Part shown: positions 1 to 8,088 of the stretch, in pieces
Layout: each line of letters starts with the position of its first letter
Position numbering within the stretch: position 1 is the first letter of the stretch
Translations under genes and position numbers: made by a program
The notes under the pieces: model-generated
Seen by the model: the letters and a program-made list of their open reading frames with translations, nothing else
Told to the model about the DNA's origin: nothing
The model's database searches: none
Source of the DNA: Leucobacter triazinivorans
Lineage (GTDB): Bacteria > Actinomycetota > Actinomycetes > Actinomycetales > Microbacteriaceae
Assembly: GCF_004208635.1 (NCBI RefSeq)
Contig: NZ_CP035806.1
Span: 2,356,001 to 2,420,000 of the forward strand
Direction: 5' to 3'
Length of the DNA: 64,000 nucleotides

Positions 1-1
1 C

Positions 2-502
2 ATCGAGGCGCTGGTCCCGGCGGGCATCTCCGTGGTGCGCGCCATGCCCAACACGCCCTCGCATCTCGGGCTGGGAGCCACGGGGGTCGCTCCCGGAGCC
101 TCGGCGGATGCCGCAGCGGTCGACACCGTGCGCCGGCTGTTCGAGACCGTGGGCATCGTGCTGGTGGTGCACGAGGACCAGATCAACGACGTCGCCGCCG
201 TGTCCGGATCGGGTCCCGCCTACCTCTTCCTCTACGCGGAGGAGATGACGGCGGCTGCGGCGCGCCTGGGCTTCGACGAGGATCAGGCGCGCCGGCTCGT
301 GCTGCAGACCATCGTGGGCGCCGCCGAGCTCATGCGCTCCACGGGCGAGGATCCCGCCCGGCTCCGCCGCAACGTCACGAGCCCGAAGGGCACCACCGAG
401 CGCGCGATCGCCGTGCTGCAGGATGCGGGGTGGGGCGCACTGTTCGACCGCGCGCTCGCCGCGAACGTGCAGCGTTCGGAGGAGCTGGAACGCGGGGAGT
501 AG
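2..502 (+). CDS. proC: Pyrroline-5-carboxylate reductase, C-terminal part (5' truncated by window)
   Basis: Catalyses the last step of proline synthesis, NAD(P)H-dependent reduction of pyrroline-5-carboxylate. The reading frame is open from the first bases, so the gene enters from outside the window and about 167 residues are visible. The family hallmark RAMPNTP is at the start, followed by the conserved VSGSGPAY segment of the helical dimerisation domain and the TSPKGTT motif near the C-terminus. The Rossmann NAD(P)-binding half lies outside the window. It converges on the minus-strand TetR gene, with only 14 bp between the stops. Identification is firm; nothing unusual is visible. Confidence 0.96.
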   Translation: MEALVPAGISVVRAMPNTPSHLGLGATGVAPGASADAAAVDTVRRLFETVGIVLVVHEDQINDVAAVSGSGPAYLFLYAEEMTAAAARLGFDEDQARRLVLQTIVGAAELMRSTGEDPARLRRNVTSPKGTTERAIAVLQDAGWGALFDRALAANVQRSEELERGE

Positions 503-516
503 CCGAGCGCGGCCGG

Positions 517-1179
517 TCAACCGGCCGCCATGCCCCGCCAGATCGTCTCGATCGCGGCCCGCACGCGGCGCACCGCAGCCGGATCGTGCATCGAGTCGCC
601 GCGCACGGCCGCCTGATAGTAGGCGACGCCGGCGATCGCGTCCCAGCAGGCCTCGACGTCGAGGTCGGCGCGCAGCAGACCTCGGGCCACGGCCGAGCGC
701 AGCAGATCCTCGGTGGGAGCCCGGCGCTCCGCGACATACGCCCAGTAGTCCCGCTGCAGATCCCGGTCCGTCATTACCAGGCGCATCCGCTGCCGGAACC
801 TGGCCTCCGGGTACCGCTCGGCCGTCGGCGTCGCGCCGCCAGATCCGACGCCGGCGGCGTCGAGGATCAGTTCGAGCAGCTCCCCCTGATCGGGGCGCTC
901 GGGATACGCGGGCGGCAGCGTCCTTCCGACGTCGAGCGCTCGCGCGACCAGGGCGTGCATCGAGGGCCAGCGCCGATACAGCGCTGCGCGGCTCACGCCG
1001 CTGCGCGACACCACCCGTGCCACGGTGATCTCCTCACCGGCGTCGATCAGGGCGAGCGTCGCCTCGATGATGCGCACGTCGAGCGCTGCCGTCCGCGGCC
1101 GGCCGGGGCCGCGGACGGCAGCCGAACCGGTCGTCGCCGGTCCGGTCGCCGGCCAGGCCGCCTGCGCGAGGGCCGTCAT
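517..1179 (-). CDS. TetR/AcrR family transcriptional regulator
   Basis: A 220-residue repressor-type regulator. After an Ala/Pro-rich N-terminal stretch of about 30 residues comes a TetR DNA-binding domain with the helix-turn-helix around VARVVSRSGVSRAALYRRW, followed by an all-helical ligand-binding domain. The ATG was chosen because it overlaps the stop of the upstream phosphatase gene by four bases (ATGA), which makes it the last gene of a coupled operon phnD-phnC-phnE-phosphatase-tetR. Inference: it controls this operon, probably through the palindrome at 4851-4873. The inducer is unknown. Confidence 0.9.
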   Translation of the reverse strand: MTALAQAAWPATGPATTGSAAVRGPGRPRTAALDVRIIEATLALIDAGEEITVARVVSRSGVSRAALYRRWPSMHALVARALDVGRTLPPAYPERPDQGELLELILDAAGVGSGGATPTAERYPEARFRQRMRLVMTDRDLQRDYWAYVAERRAPTEDLLRSAVARGLLRADLDVEACWDAIAGVAYYQAAVRGDSMHDPAAVRRVRAAIETIWRGMAAG

Positions 1180-2075
1180 CCCTGCAGCGCCCGCCGCCGC
1201 AGCCGGACGATCGTGTCCTCGCTCAGCCCCGATCGGCGCAGCGGTGCCAGGGCGTCGCCGTGCCGCTCGCGCAGGGTGTCGAGCAGGATCCGCATCGACA
1301 CCTCCATCGACCCCTCGAGCAGTGCCGAGGCGTCGTGGGCGTCCGGGTCGAAGCCGAGCGCGCGCCACATCGCGCCGAGCACGGGGCGGGTGCGTCGTAT
1401 GATCGCCCCCATGTTGGCCCCGGTGCGCGCGTAGTCGGCCACGATGTGCTCCTCGTCGGCGCCGAGTGTGAGCAGCAGCGCCGCGGCGAGCACTCCCGTG
1501 CGGTCGCGCCCGGCGGCGCAGTGGAACGCGGTGGCCCCCGGCGTGCAGGCGATCACGTTGAGCGCTGTGACGAGCTGCGGGGCGGCGTTCTCCATCATGC
1601 GCACGTACATCGCGCCCATGGCCGCGTGCCCGAGATCGGGGGCGCGCCTCGGCGCCGGGCCGTCTTCTCGCAGCGGCTCTGCGACGTCGGCGAGGAGGGG
1701 CAGGTGGTGGTACGCGACGGGGAACCGGCCGAGCGGCCCCCGGCCGGTCACCGCTGCCTCGAGCGGGGAGCGCAGGTCGATGATGGCGGTGAGCCCCTCG
1801 GCGACGAGCGCCGACGCGACGTCGTGCGTCACGTATGCGAGGTCGTCGGTGCGGATCGCGAGGCCCTCGCGCAGCAGACCGCCGGCGATCGGGATGCCGC
1901 CGAGGTCTCGGAGGTTGACCGGGGCGCTGAGCTCGATCTCGAACGCGGGGGTCGGGATCGGGCTCGGGCTCGGATCCGTGGTCCGGGGCGGGTTCGACTC
2001 CGGGCCCGAGGCCGGGCTCGGATCCGGGGTCGGGGCCGATGCGGTGCGCGGGGCGGTGGTCGTGGTGGCGGTCAT
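1176..2075 (-). CDS. Tyrosine-specific protein phosphatase family (PF13350-like)
   Basis: A 299-residue cysteine-dependent phosphatase. The P-loop HCAAGRDRTG is at residues 185-194, with the nucleophile Cys186 and the arginine Arg192 of the CX5R signature. The segment NLRDLGGIP near residue 55 is typical of the Y_phosphatase3 family, which includes mycobacterial PtpB-type enzymes acting on phosphotyrosine or phosphoinositides. The first 45 residues are a Pro/Ser/Thr-rich low-complexity tail with no signal peptide, so the enzyme should be cytosolic. Start and stop overlap their neighbours by four bases. Being inside a PhnCDE-type importer operon suggests that it dephosphorylates the imported compound or regulates the transporter (inference). 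Confidence 0.88.
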   Translation of the reverse strand: MTATTTTAPRTASAPTPDPSPASGPESNPPRTTDPSPSPIPTPAFEIELSAPVNLRDLGGIPIAGGLLREGLAIRTDDLAYVTHDVASALVAEGLTAIIDLRSPLEAAVTGRGPLGRFPVAYHHLPLLADVAEPLREDGPAPRRAPDLGHAAMGAMYVRMMENAAPQLVTALNVIACTPGATAFHCAAGRDRTGVLAAALLLTLGADEEHIVADYARTGANMGAIIRRTRPVLGAMWRALGFDPDAHDASALLEGSMEVSMRILLDTLRERHGDALAPLRRSGLSEDTIVRLRRRALQG

Positions 2076-2920
2076 GTGATCCTCTTCCGAATGAGTGCGC
2101 TGCCCTGGTCGATGACCGTGACGAGCACGATGATGCAGATGATGATGGCGCTGAGGTGTCCGTAGTCGTACATGCGCATCGCGGTGGTGAGCTCGAGCCC
2201 GATCCCGCCCGCTCCGACGAGCCCGAGGATCGTCGCGCCGCGCACATTGCCCTCGAAGAGCAGCAGCGTGTACGACACGAGCAGCGGCGCCGCCTGGGGC
2301 AGCACCCCGTACTGCACGATCTGGCGGCGGGAGGCGCCCACCGCCTCCATCGCCGTCAGCGGCCCGCGATCGACGGACTCCATCGCCTCGGCGAAGACCT
2401 TGCCGATCGAGCCGAGCGAGCCGAGGGTCATCGCGAGGATGCCGGCGAACGGTCCGAGGCCGACCGCTGAGACGAACATCAGCGCGAACACGAGGTCGGG
2501 CACCGACCGGATGATGTTCATGATCCAGCGGGCGGTGAAGTACATCCAGCGCGGCGCGATGTTGGAAGACGCCGCGAACGCCACGAAGAGCGAGAGCACC
2601 GCGCCGAGCACCGTGCCGACGACCGCCATCTGGAACGTCTCGAGCAGCAGGGAGAGGATCGTGCCGATCTTCGAGAAGTCGGGCGGGAAGAGGCGACCGA
2701 TGAACTCGACCATGTTGACGGACCCCTCGCCGAGCTTGGCGAAGTTGAACTGGGCCCCGTTGAACGACCAGACCAGCAGGAGCGCCGCGATCGGCAGGCC
2801 GAGCAGGAAGCGCCGCCGCGGCATCGCGAACGCCCGCTCGAGGCGGGCGCGCTCGGCCGCCGGAAGCTCGTGCCCGATCGCCGCCTCGTGCGATGCGCGT
2901 TCGGTGTGCGTCGTGCTCAC
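2072..2920 (-). CDS. phnE: PhnE-type ABC transporter permease
   Basis: A 282-residue inner-membrane permease of the phosphonate/phosphite importer family. Hydrophobic segments start near residue 40, and the EAA-like loop that contacts the ATPase is around EAVGASRRQIVQYGVLPQA. The GTG start overlaps the phnC stop (GTGA), and the stop overlaps the phosphatase start (ATGA), so translation is coupled. It works with PhnC (ATPase) and PhnD (binding lipoprotein). The natural substrate cannot be read from sequence: phosphonate, phosphite or a phosphate ester are all possible. No C-P lyase genes are present in the window. Confidence 0.9.
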   Translation of the reverse strand: MSTTHTERASHEAAIGHELPAAERARLERAFAMPRRRFLLGLPIAALLLVWSFNGAQFNFAKLGEGSVNMVEFIGRLFPPDFSKIGTILSLLLETFQMAVVGTVLGAVLSLFVAFAASSNIAPRWMYFTARWIMNIIRSVPDLVFALMFVSAVGLGPFAGILAMTLGSLGSIGKVFAEAMESVDRGPLTAMEAVGASRRQIVQYGVLPQAAPLLVSYTLLLFEGNVRGATILGLVGAGGIGLELTTAMRMYDYGHLSAIIICIIVLVTVIDQGSALIRKRIT

Positions 2921-3861
2921 GCGGCCGTCCTCCCCTCGGCGCCGTCGAGGAGCGCTCCCGGGCGGTCGTCGTAGAGCGGGGCGAGCCGGTCGGCGTCGAG
3001 GCGGTCGGTGCGGTCGGCGACCAGCACCCGGCCGTGCCGCAGCCCCACGATGCGGTCGCTGTGCTCGAGCGCGAGGGGGAGCACGTGCAGGCTCACGAGC
3101 ACCGGGATGCCGTCTTCGCGGGCGATCTCCTGCAGCAGGGAGAGCACCGCGTGCGACATCTTCGGGTCGAGCGAGGCCACCGGTTCGTCGGCGAGGATCA
3201 GCTTCGGGGACTGCATCAGCGCGCGTGCGATGGCGACGCGCTGCTGCTGCCCGCCGGAGAGCTCGCGCGCCTGCGTCGCGGCCTTGTGGGCGATCCCCAC
3301 GCGGTCGAGCAGCGCGAGCGCTCGCCGCCGGTGGGCCGACGAGAAGCCGCCGACGAGGTTGACCGGGCCCGCGCTGCGGAGCGCCCCGGTGAGCACGTTC
3401 GTGAGCACGCTCAGTCGGCCGACGAGGTTGAACTGCTGAAACACCTGGCCGACCGACGCCCGCACCTCGCGCAACTGGCCCCGGCCGACCCGGGACATAT
3501 CGGTGCCCACGACCTGCACCGATCCCGCACTGATGGGGGCGAAGCCGGTGAGGCTTCGCATGAGCGTCGACTTGCCCGACCCGGACGATCCCAGCAGCGC
3601 GACGATCTCACCCGCGTGCAGGTCGAGATCGACGCCGGCGAGGACGCGCGGTCCGCCGGCCGCGTAGCTCACCTCGAGGCCCTGCACCGACACGAGGGGC
3701 CGTGCCCCGGGAGCGGGGGAGGGAGACAGGGACGGGGTTCTGGCGGGTGACGCGGCTCCGGCGGGTGACGCGGCTCCGGCGGGCCGCGGGGCCGCTCCGG
3801 TGCCCCGCGGGGCGGCGGGGCCGGCGAGTCGGCGTGGACCGTGCTCGACGACCGCGCTCAT
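2917..3861 (-). CDS. phnC: PhnC-type ABC transporter ATP-binding protein
   Basis: A 314-residue ATPase energising the PhnE permease. Walker A GSSGSGKST is at residues 91-99, with a Q-loop (GQVFQQFN), signature LSGGQQQR and Walker B ILADEP downstream. The first 50 or so residues are an unusual Ala/Pro/Ser-rich disordered extension absent from typical PhnC proteins. The start is supported by the four-base ATGA overlap with phnD. Longer readings into upstream sequence would run through phnD, so they were rejected. Confidence 0.9.
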   Translation of the reverse strand: MSAVVEHGPRRLAGPAAPRGTGAAPRPAGAASPAGAASPARTPSLSPSPAPGARPLVSVQGLEVSYAAGGPRVLAGVDLDLHAGEIVALLGSSGSGKSTLMRSLTGFAPISAGSVQVVGTDMSRVGRGQLREVRASVGQVFQQFNLVGRLSVLTNVLTGALRSAGPVNLVGGFSSAHRRRALALLDRVGIAHKAATQARELSGGQQQRVAIARALMQSPKLILADEPVASLDPKMSHAVLSLLQEIAREDGIPVLVSLHVLPLALEHSDRIVGLRHGRVLVADRTDRLDADRLAPLYDDRPGALLDGAEGRTAA

Positions 3862-4760
3862 TCGAGGTCCTCGAGCTGCACGCCGGCGACCTCCGCGATC
3901 TCGGCGAAGGGGGCGAAGGTCGATGGGGCGGGCGCCGCGGTCTGCGCGAGGCCGGCGAAGGAGCCCATCGCGCCCAGCGCCTCGGCGTTCTCCTCGGAGA
4001 AGACTGCGGCGATGCCCTGCTCGATGATCGCGCGGGTCTCGTCGTCGAGCGAGGTGCGCCCGAGCACGGCGCCCTGCACGGCCATCGACGGGCTCTCGCC
4101 GATCGCGCGCCACTCGCCGTCTGCGAAGGGGAACATGGGCGCGCCCATCTCGGTGAGCATGATGGCCGTGCACGCGGCATCGACCTGGCCCTGCTGCAGA
4201 GCGGCGAAGCTGCCCTCATGGCCACCCGCGAAAACGGCCTCGTAGTCGACGTCGCGCTCGAGACCGGCCTCGTGGAGCATGTAGTTGGGCATGAAGAAGC
4301 CCGAACTCGAGGCCTGATCGGCGAAGGCGACCGTCGTGCCCGCGAGATCGCCGAGCTCCTCGACCGGGGAGTCGTTCAGCACGATGCACGTCGAGACCGG
4401 TTCGTCGATGCCCTCGAAGGCGACGAGCGGATCCACCTCGCCGGTGTTCACCGCCAGGGCGGAGGGGAAGCCGCTCATGATCCCGATATCGACGTGCTCG
4501 GCTCGGATGGCCTCCACCACGCTCAGATAGTCGGGCACGTCGGTGACCTCGACCTCGCGGCCGGTGGCCTCCTCGAAGAGCTCGGCGAAGACGTCGATCG
4601 GGTTGACCGCCGTCGGGTCGTCGCCGAGCGGCAGGGTCGCGATCGTGATGGGGGCGTTCGGGTCGCGCTCGGCGGCGTCGGCATCGGGGCTCGCGCACGC
4701 GGTGAGCGCGAGTGCGGCGATGCCGAGGAGGCTGATCGCGGACAGGGTGGAACGACGCAT
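3858..4760 (-). CDS. phnD: PhnD-type substrate-binding lipoprotein
   Basis: A 300-residue periplasmic-type binding protein anchored by lipid. The start at MRRST was chosen because AAAGG lies just upstream and the signal peptide then has normal length, ending in a lipobox LTAC followed by Ala-Ser. The body fits the phosphate/phosphite/phosphonate-binding family (PF12974), with DVPDYLSVVEAIRAEHVDIG and a central SSSGFFMP segment like the substrate-contacting loop of PhnD. It is the first gene of the operon and is preceded by a palindromic operator candidate. Confidence 0.9.
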   Translation of the reverse strand: MRRSTLSAISLLGIAALALTACASPDADAAERDPNAPITIATLPLGDDPTAVNPIDVFAELFEEATGREVEVTDVPDYLSVVEAIRAEHVDIGIMSGFPSALAVNTGEVDPLVAFEGIDEPVSTCIVLNDSPVEELGDLAGTTVAFADQASSSGFFMPNYMLHEAGLERDVDYEAVFAGGHEGSFAALQQGQVDAACTAIMLTEMGAPMFPFADGEWRAIGESPSMAVQGAVLGRTSLDDETRAIIEQGIAAVFSEENAEALGAMGSFAGLAQTAAPAPSTFAPFAEIAEVAGVQLEDLE

Positions 4761-4850
4761 GGTGACCTTTCTGAGGGACTCTCGGGGCCTCCCGATCGGG
4801 GGACGCACACCATTCCACGGCAGAGAGGTGACCGGCAATTACGAGACCGG

Positions 4851-4873
4851 TGGACTGAATATGGAACAGTCCA
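4851..4873. promoter_or_regulatory. Palindromic operator candidate upstream of phnD operon
   Basis: TGGACTG (4851-4857) and CAGTCCA (4867-4873) form a perfect 7-bp inverted repeat around a 9-bp centre, about 90 bp upstream of the phnD start. The length and spacing fit a TetR-family operator. The tetR gene at the end of the operon is the obvious candidate to bind it, but this is inference. Confidence 0.5.
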
Positions 4874-4913
4874 TGAACGTGCAGTGAACCGACCCTGAGC
4901 GGTTCCGGCGAGT

Positions 4914-4996
4914 CAGGCGCGGGCGCGGGTGCGGGTGACGGCGCGGGTACGGGCGCGGGCGCGGGTGACGGCGCAGGTACAGGCGCGGGCGCGGGG
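4914..4996. repeat. Degenerate hexamer repeat between phnD operon and araC
   Basis: GC-rich array with period 6 (units such as GCGGGT, GACGGC, GCGGGC), just downstream of the araC stop. No coding potential is supported. It may act as a slippage-prone spacer. Confidence 0.6.
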
Positions 4997-5009
4997 CCCG
5001 AGCCTCCAG

Positions 5010-5948
5010 TCAGGCGTGCGCGAGGCGGTGCTCGCGGGGGCTGCGGCCGTAGGTCGATTTGAAGAGCTTGCTGAAGTGACTGAGATCAACGAAGCCGCCG
5101 GCCTGCGCGATCTGCAGCACCGTGCGCTCCTGCAGCGCAGAGTCTTCCAGGTCCATCCGGCAGCGTTCGAGACGCTGCGAGCGGATGTAGCCGGAGACGG
5201 TGAGCCCCTCCTCCTGGAAGAGGTACTGCAGCTGGCGGGTGGAGACGAAGTGGGCTCTCGCGATCGCATCGGTGTTGAGATCGGGGTCGGAGAGATGCGA
5301 GTCGATGTACATCCGCACCGACTCGAAGGCCACGCCGTGCTCGTCGTTCGGCGCCGAGGCGTGGATCTCGGCGGAGAGCAGCGCCGTGATGAGCTCGAAC
5401 GCGCTGTGCATGATGCGCGATCCGCCTGCGCCCTCGAGCAGGTCGAGGTTCTCGGCCATGTGCTGCATGAAGGGGCAGATGACTCGCCCGATCCCGGAAT
5501 CGCCCGCGAGGCGGGTCGCGGTGACGGTGTGCACCAGGCTCGATGAGAGGCCGAGCATCGCGTGCGGGAAGAGCATGACGAGCGATCGCATGGGGCCGCC
5601 GTACTCGAGCGTGTACGGGCGGGAGGTGTCGTAGATCGCGGCATCGCCGGGGTTCAGCTGCGCGCTGCGCCCATCCTGCATCACCAGTCCGGCCCCCTCG
5701 AGCTGCAGACTCAGCTTGAGATGGTCGTTCCTGTCCCGGCGGATCGCCTGGGAGAGCCGGTGCACGCTGTGCGACGAGGCCGCGATGTCGGTGACGCAGA
5801 TGCCCCCGATGGTACGGCTGCGGATCGTGCCGATGAACGTCTCGGGGGATCCCGTGGTCAACGCGAGCGGCACGAATCGATTGCCGACGAGGCGCACCCA
5901 CTCGTCGAATCCGACCGACACGTGCGACTCCATCGAGTATGGCGACAT
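5010..5948 (-). CDS. AraC family transcriptional regulator
   Basis: A 312-residue regulator with an N-terminal cupin-like AraC-binding domain and a C-terminal AraC/XylS double helix-turn-helix of about 100 residues, ending in FVDLSHFSKLFKSTYGRSP. The start at MSPYS was chosen because GGAGG lies 8 bases upstream. In-frame starts further upstream lack a ribosome binding site. It is divergent from the carboxymuconolactone decarboxylase gene across a 217-bp spacer, so it probably activates the catabolic run that starts at 6166 (inference). Confidence 0.88.
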   Translation of the reverse strand: MSPYSMESHVSVGFDEWVRLVGNRFVPLALTTGSPETFIGTIRSRTIGGICVTDIAASSHSVHRLSQAIRRDRNDHLKLSLQLEGAGLVMQDGRSAQLNPGDAAIYDTSRPYTLEYGGPMRSLVMLFPHAMLGLSSSLVHTVTATRLAGDSGIGRVICPFMQHMAENLDLLEGAGGSRIMHSAFELITALLSAEIHASAPNDEHGVAFESVRMYIDSHLSDPDLNTDAIARAHFVSTRQLQYLFQEEGLTVSGYIRSQRLERCRMDLEDSALQERTVLQIAQAGGFVDLSHFSKLFKSTYGRSPREHRLAHA

Positions 5949-6165
5949 CGGATGGCCTCCTTGCCCGTCGAACATCGTCGTCCGTTCTTCACAATACGGT
6001 GATCCGTGCGACTCATCCACCTGATATCGGCCGTACCGACACACGCGTGCGCGATCTGCCAGGGCGCATGCGGCTTCGGACAAGTGCTCCGGTCCGGCGC
6101 TCGGGCACACTGAAGAGCGTTCGCGGCGAAGCTGCCGCGACGGGGAATCTGCAAAGGAGTCGATC

Positions 6166-6603
6166 GTGATCCAAGACGAGCTGTACGACGTGGGCCTCGG
6201 CCAGCGTCGCACGATGTTCGGGCCGCAGGGAGCGGAGGGGCAGGTGGAGCACACCTCGGACCTCAACGACAAACTGCAGGACTTCGTGACCCGATACTGC
6301 TTCGGCGACATCTGGCAGCGCGACGGACTCTCGTACGCCGAGCGCAGCCGGATCACCTTCGCGATGCTGATCGCACAGGGGAAGGCGCACGAGCTCCGGG
6401 TTCATGCCCGCGGGGCGCTCGAGAACGGCGTCACTCCGCTGGAACTGCGCGAGGTGGTCGTCCACTCGATCCTCTACTGCGGCATTCCCGCGGCGGTCGA
6501 GGGATTGCGAGCGGTTGAGGAGATCCTCGCCGAGCAGGGCATTCCCCAGCAGCTGGACGGCGAGTCCGACCGCGCGCAGCGCGTCGCGCCGGGAACGGAG
6601 TGA
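6166..6603 (+). CDS. Carboxymuconolactone decarboxylase family protein
   Basis: A 145-residue protein of the CMD family, whose founding member PcaC decarboxylates 4-carboxymuconolactone in the protocatechuate branch. Family features are VTRYCFGDIW near residue 43, ERSRITFAMLIA, and the C-terminal ELREVVVHSILYCGIPAAVEG. The GTG start is preceded by AAGGAG at good spacing. It is the first gene after the divergent AraC regulator and 4 bp from the next gene. No other protocatechuate genes are in the window, so the true substrate may differ. Confidence 0.85.
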   Translation: MIQDELYDVGLGQRRTMFGPQGAEGQVEHTSDLNDKLQDFVTRYCFGDIWQRDGLSYAERSRITFAMLIAQGKAHELRVHARGALENGVTPLELREVVVHSILYCGIPAAVEGLRAVEEILAEQGIPQQLDGESDRAQRVAPGTE

Positions 6604-6607
6604 TGGG

Positions 6608-7495
6608 ATGAACGAGCGTGTCACTCGGGTCGGCTTCATCGGCCTGGGCACCATGGGCGACCCCATGTCGAGCAACATCGCGGCCTCGGAGCACTTCGAT
6701 CTCGCGCTCTTCGACGTGGATCATGCGCGTGCGCGGACTCTCGCCGACCGCATCGGCGCCGTCGCCGTCGACGACATCGCGGAGCTCTCGGACCGCGAGG
6801 TGATCGTGACGATGCTGCCGACGAGCGCGATCGTGCACCGGGCCCTCATCGACGACTCCGGCCGACCGCGCATCCCCGCCCGGCCCGGGACCGTGTTCGT
6901 CGACATGAGCTCTTCGGACCCCACGGAGACGGTGGAGACGGGTGAAGCGCTGAGCCGGGCTGGGTACGCCATGGTCGATGCGCCGGTCTCCGGCGCCCGG
7001 GAGCGCGCGGTGCAGGGGACGCTGTCGATCATGCTCGGCGCCGACGACGAGGGGGCCGCGGAGCGGGCGATCCCGGTGATCGAGGCGATGAGCTCGCGCA
7101 TCTTCCGCACCGGCCGGCTCGGAACCGGTCATGCGATGAAAGCCTTGAACAACTTCGTCGCGGCGGCCGCGTTCACCGCGTCGGCCGAGGCCCTCGTCGC
7201 GGGCGGGCGCTTCGGTCTCGACCCGGCGGTCATGGTCGAGGTGCTCGACGCCTCGACGGGCCAGAGCTTCGTCACGACGCACGTCCTGCCGGACCATATC
7301 GTGGAGGGACGATACGCCAGCGGATTCGCCCTGCCGCTCTTCACGAAGGATGTGCGGATCGCGCAGCGGGTGCAGCGGGCCGCGGGCCACGACGCGCCCG
7401 TCTGCGATGCCGTGGCGGCGACGATGGGCGACGCCCTCGACGCGCTCGGCGACGTGGACCACACCCGCGCCCTCGACTTCTGGCGGGACCGGTAG
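6608..7495 (+). CDS. NAD(P)-dependent beta-hydroxyacid dehydrogenase (3-hydroxyisobutyrate dehydrogenase-like)
   Basis: A 295-residue oxidoreductase. The Rossmann motif GLGTMG is at residues 12-17, the substrate-binding DAPVSGA lies centrally, and the catalytic lysine is Lys178 in GHAMKALNNF, all diagnostic of the 3-hydroxyisobutyrate/tartronate semialdehyde family. It oxidises a beta-hydroxyacid to the semialdehyde or catalyses the reverse reaction. The start follows the CMD stop by 4 bp. The neighbouring aldehyde dehydrogenase could take a semialdehyde product further (inference). Confidence 0.92.
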   Translation: MNERVTRVGFIGLGTMGDPMSSNIAASEHFDLALFDVDHARARTLADRIGAVAVDDIAELSDREVIVTMLPTSAIVHRALIDDSGRPRIPARPGTVFVDMSSSDPTETVETGEALSRAGYAMVDAPVSGARERAVQGTLSIMLGADDEGAAERAIPVIEAMSSRIFRTGRLGTGHAMKALNNFVAAAAFTASAEALVAGGRFGLDPAVMVEVLDASTGQSFVTTHVLPDHIVEGRYASGFALPLFTKDVRIAQRVQRAAGHDAPVCDAVAATMGDALDALGDVDHTRALDFWRDR

Positions 7496-7503
7496 GAGCA
7501 GCC

Positions 7504-8049
7504 GTGGGAGTCTCGGCAGAATCAGGAGCATCGGTCTTCGACCGCCGGCTCACGCAGTGCGGCGCGGTACTCGGCGTCATCGCAGCGGGCGCGCTCGTGG
7601 TGCTCATGCTCGCGACGGTGATCGACGTGCTCGTGCGCTGGATCACCCGGGCGAGTCTCCCGGGCATGATGGAGATCGCGGAGACCGCGCTCGTCGCCTC
7701 GGTCTTCCTCGGTCTCGCGTGGACTTCGATCCAGGGCGGCCATGTCGCGGTCACCATCGTCACCGATCGGCTGAAGCCCGGCATCGCTCGGCTCGCATCG
7801 GTGCTCATCTGGGCGCTGAACACCGTGATCCTCGGCTGGATGTCCGCGGCGCTCATCCTGCGGGCCGCGCAGTCGACGAGCATGAACGAGACCCGATTCG
7901 GTCTCGTGCAGTGGCCGATCTGGCCGCTGCGCTGGATCATCGCGATCGGGGTGCTGTTCTGGGCGTTCGTGGCGATCGTCAACCTCGTCCGGGTGGTCCG
8001 GGGCCGAACGGCCTACGGAGAGTCCGTGGAGGGGGCGTCGGATGCGTAG
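7504..8049 (+). CDS. dctQ: TRAP transporter small permease (DctQ)
   Basis: A 181-residue membrane protein with four predicted transmembrane helices, the usual size and layout of the small subunit of a tripartite ATP-independent periplasmic transporter. The GTG start is preceded by AGGAG. It pairs with the large permease at 8089 and the binding protein at 9667. The residues VRWITRASLPGMMEIAE in the first third are typical of DctQ proteins. Confidence 0.9.
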   Translation: MGVSAESGASVFDRRLTQCGAVLGVIAAGALVVLMLATVIDVLVRWITRASLPGMMEIAETALVASVFLGLAWTSIQGGHVAVTIVTDRLKPGIARLASVLIWALNTVILGWMSAALILRAAQSTSMNETRFGLVQWPIWPLRWIIAIGVLFWAFVAIVNLVRVVRGRTAYGESVEGASDA

Positions 8050-8088
8050 CGCCCGCTTCCCGTCCGTCTCGCAGACCAGGAGGTCCTC

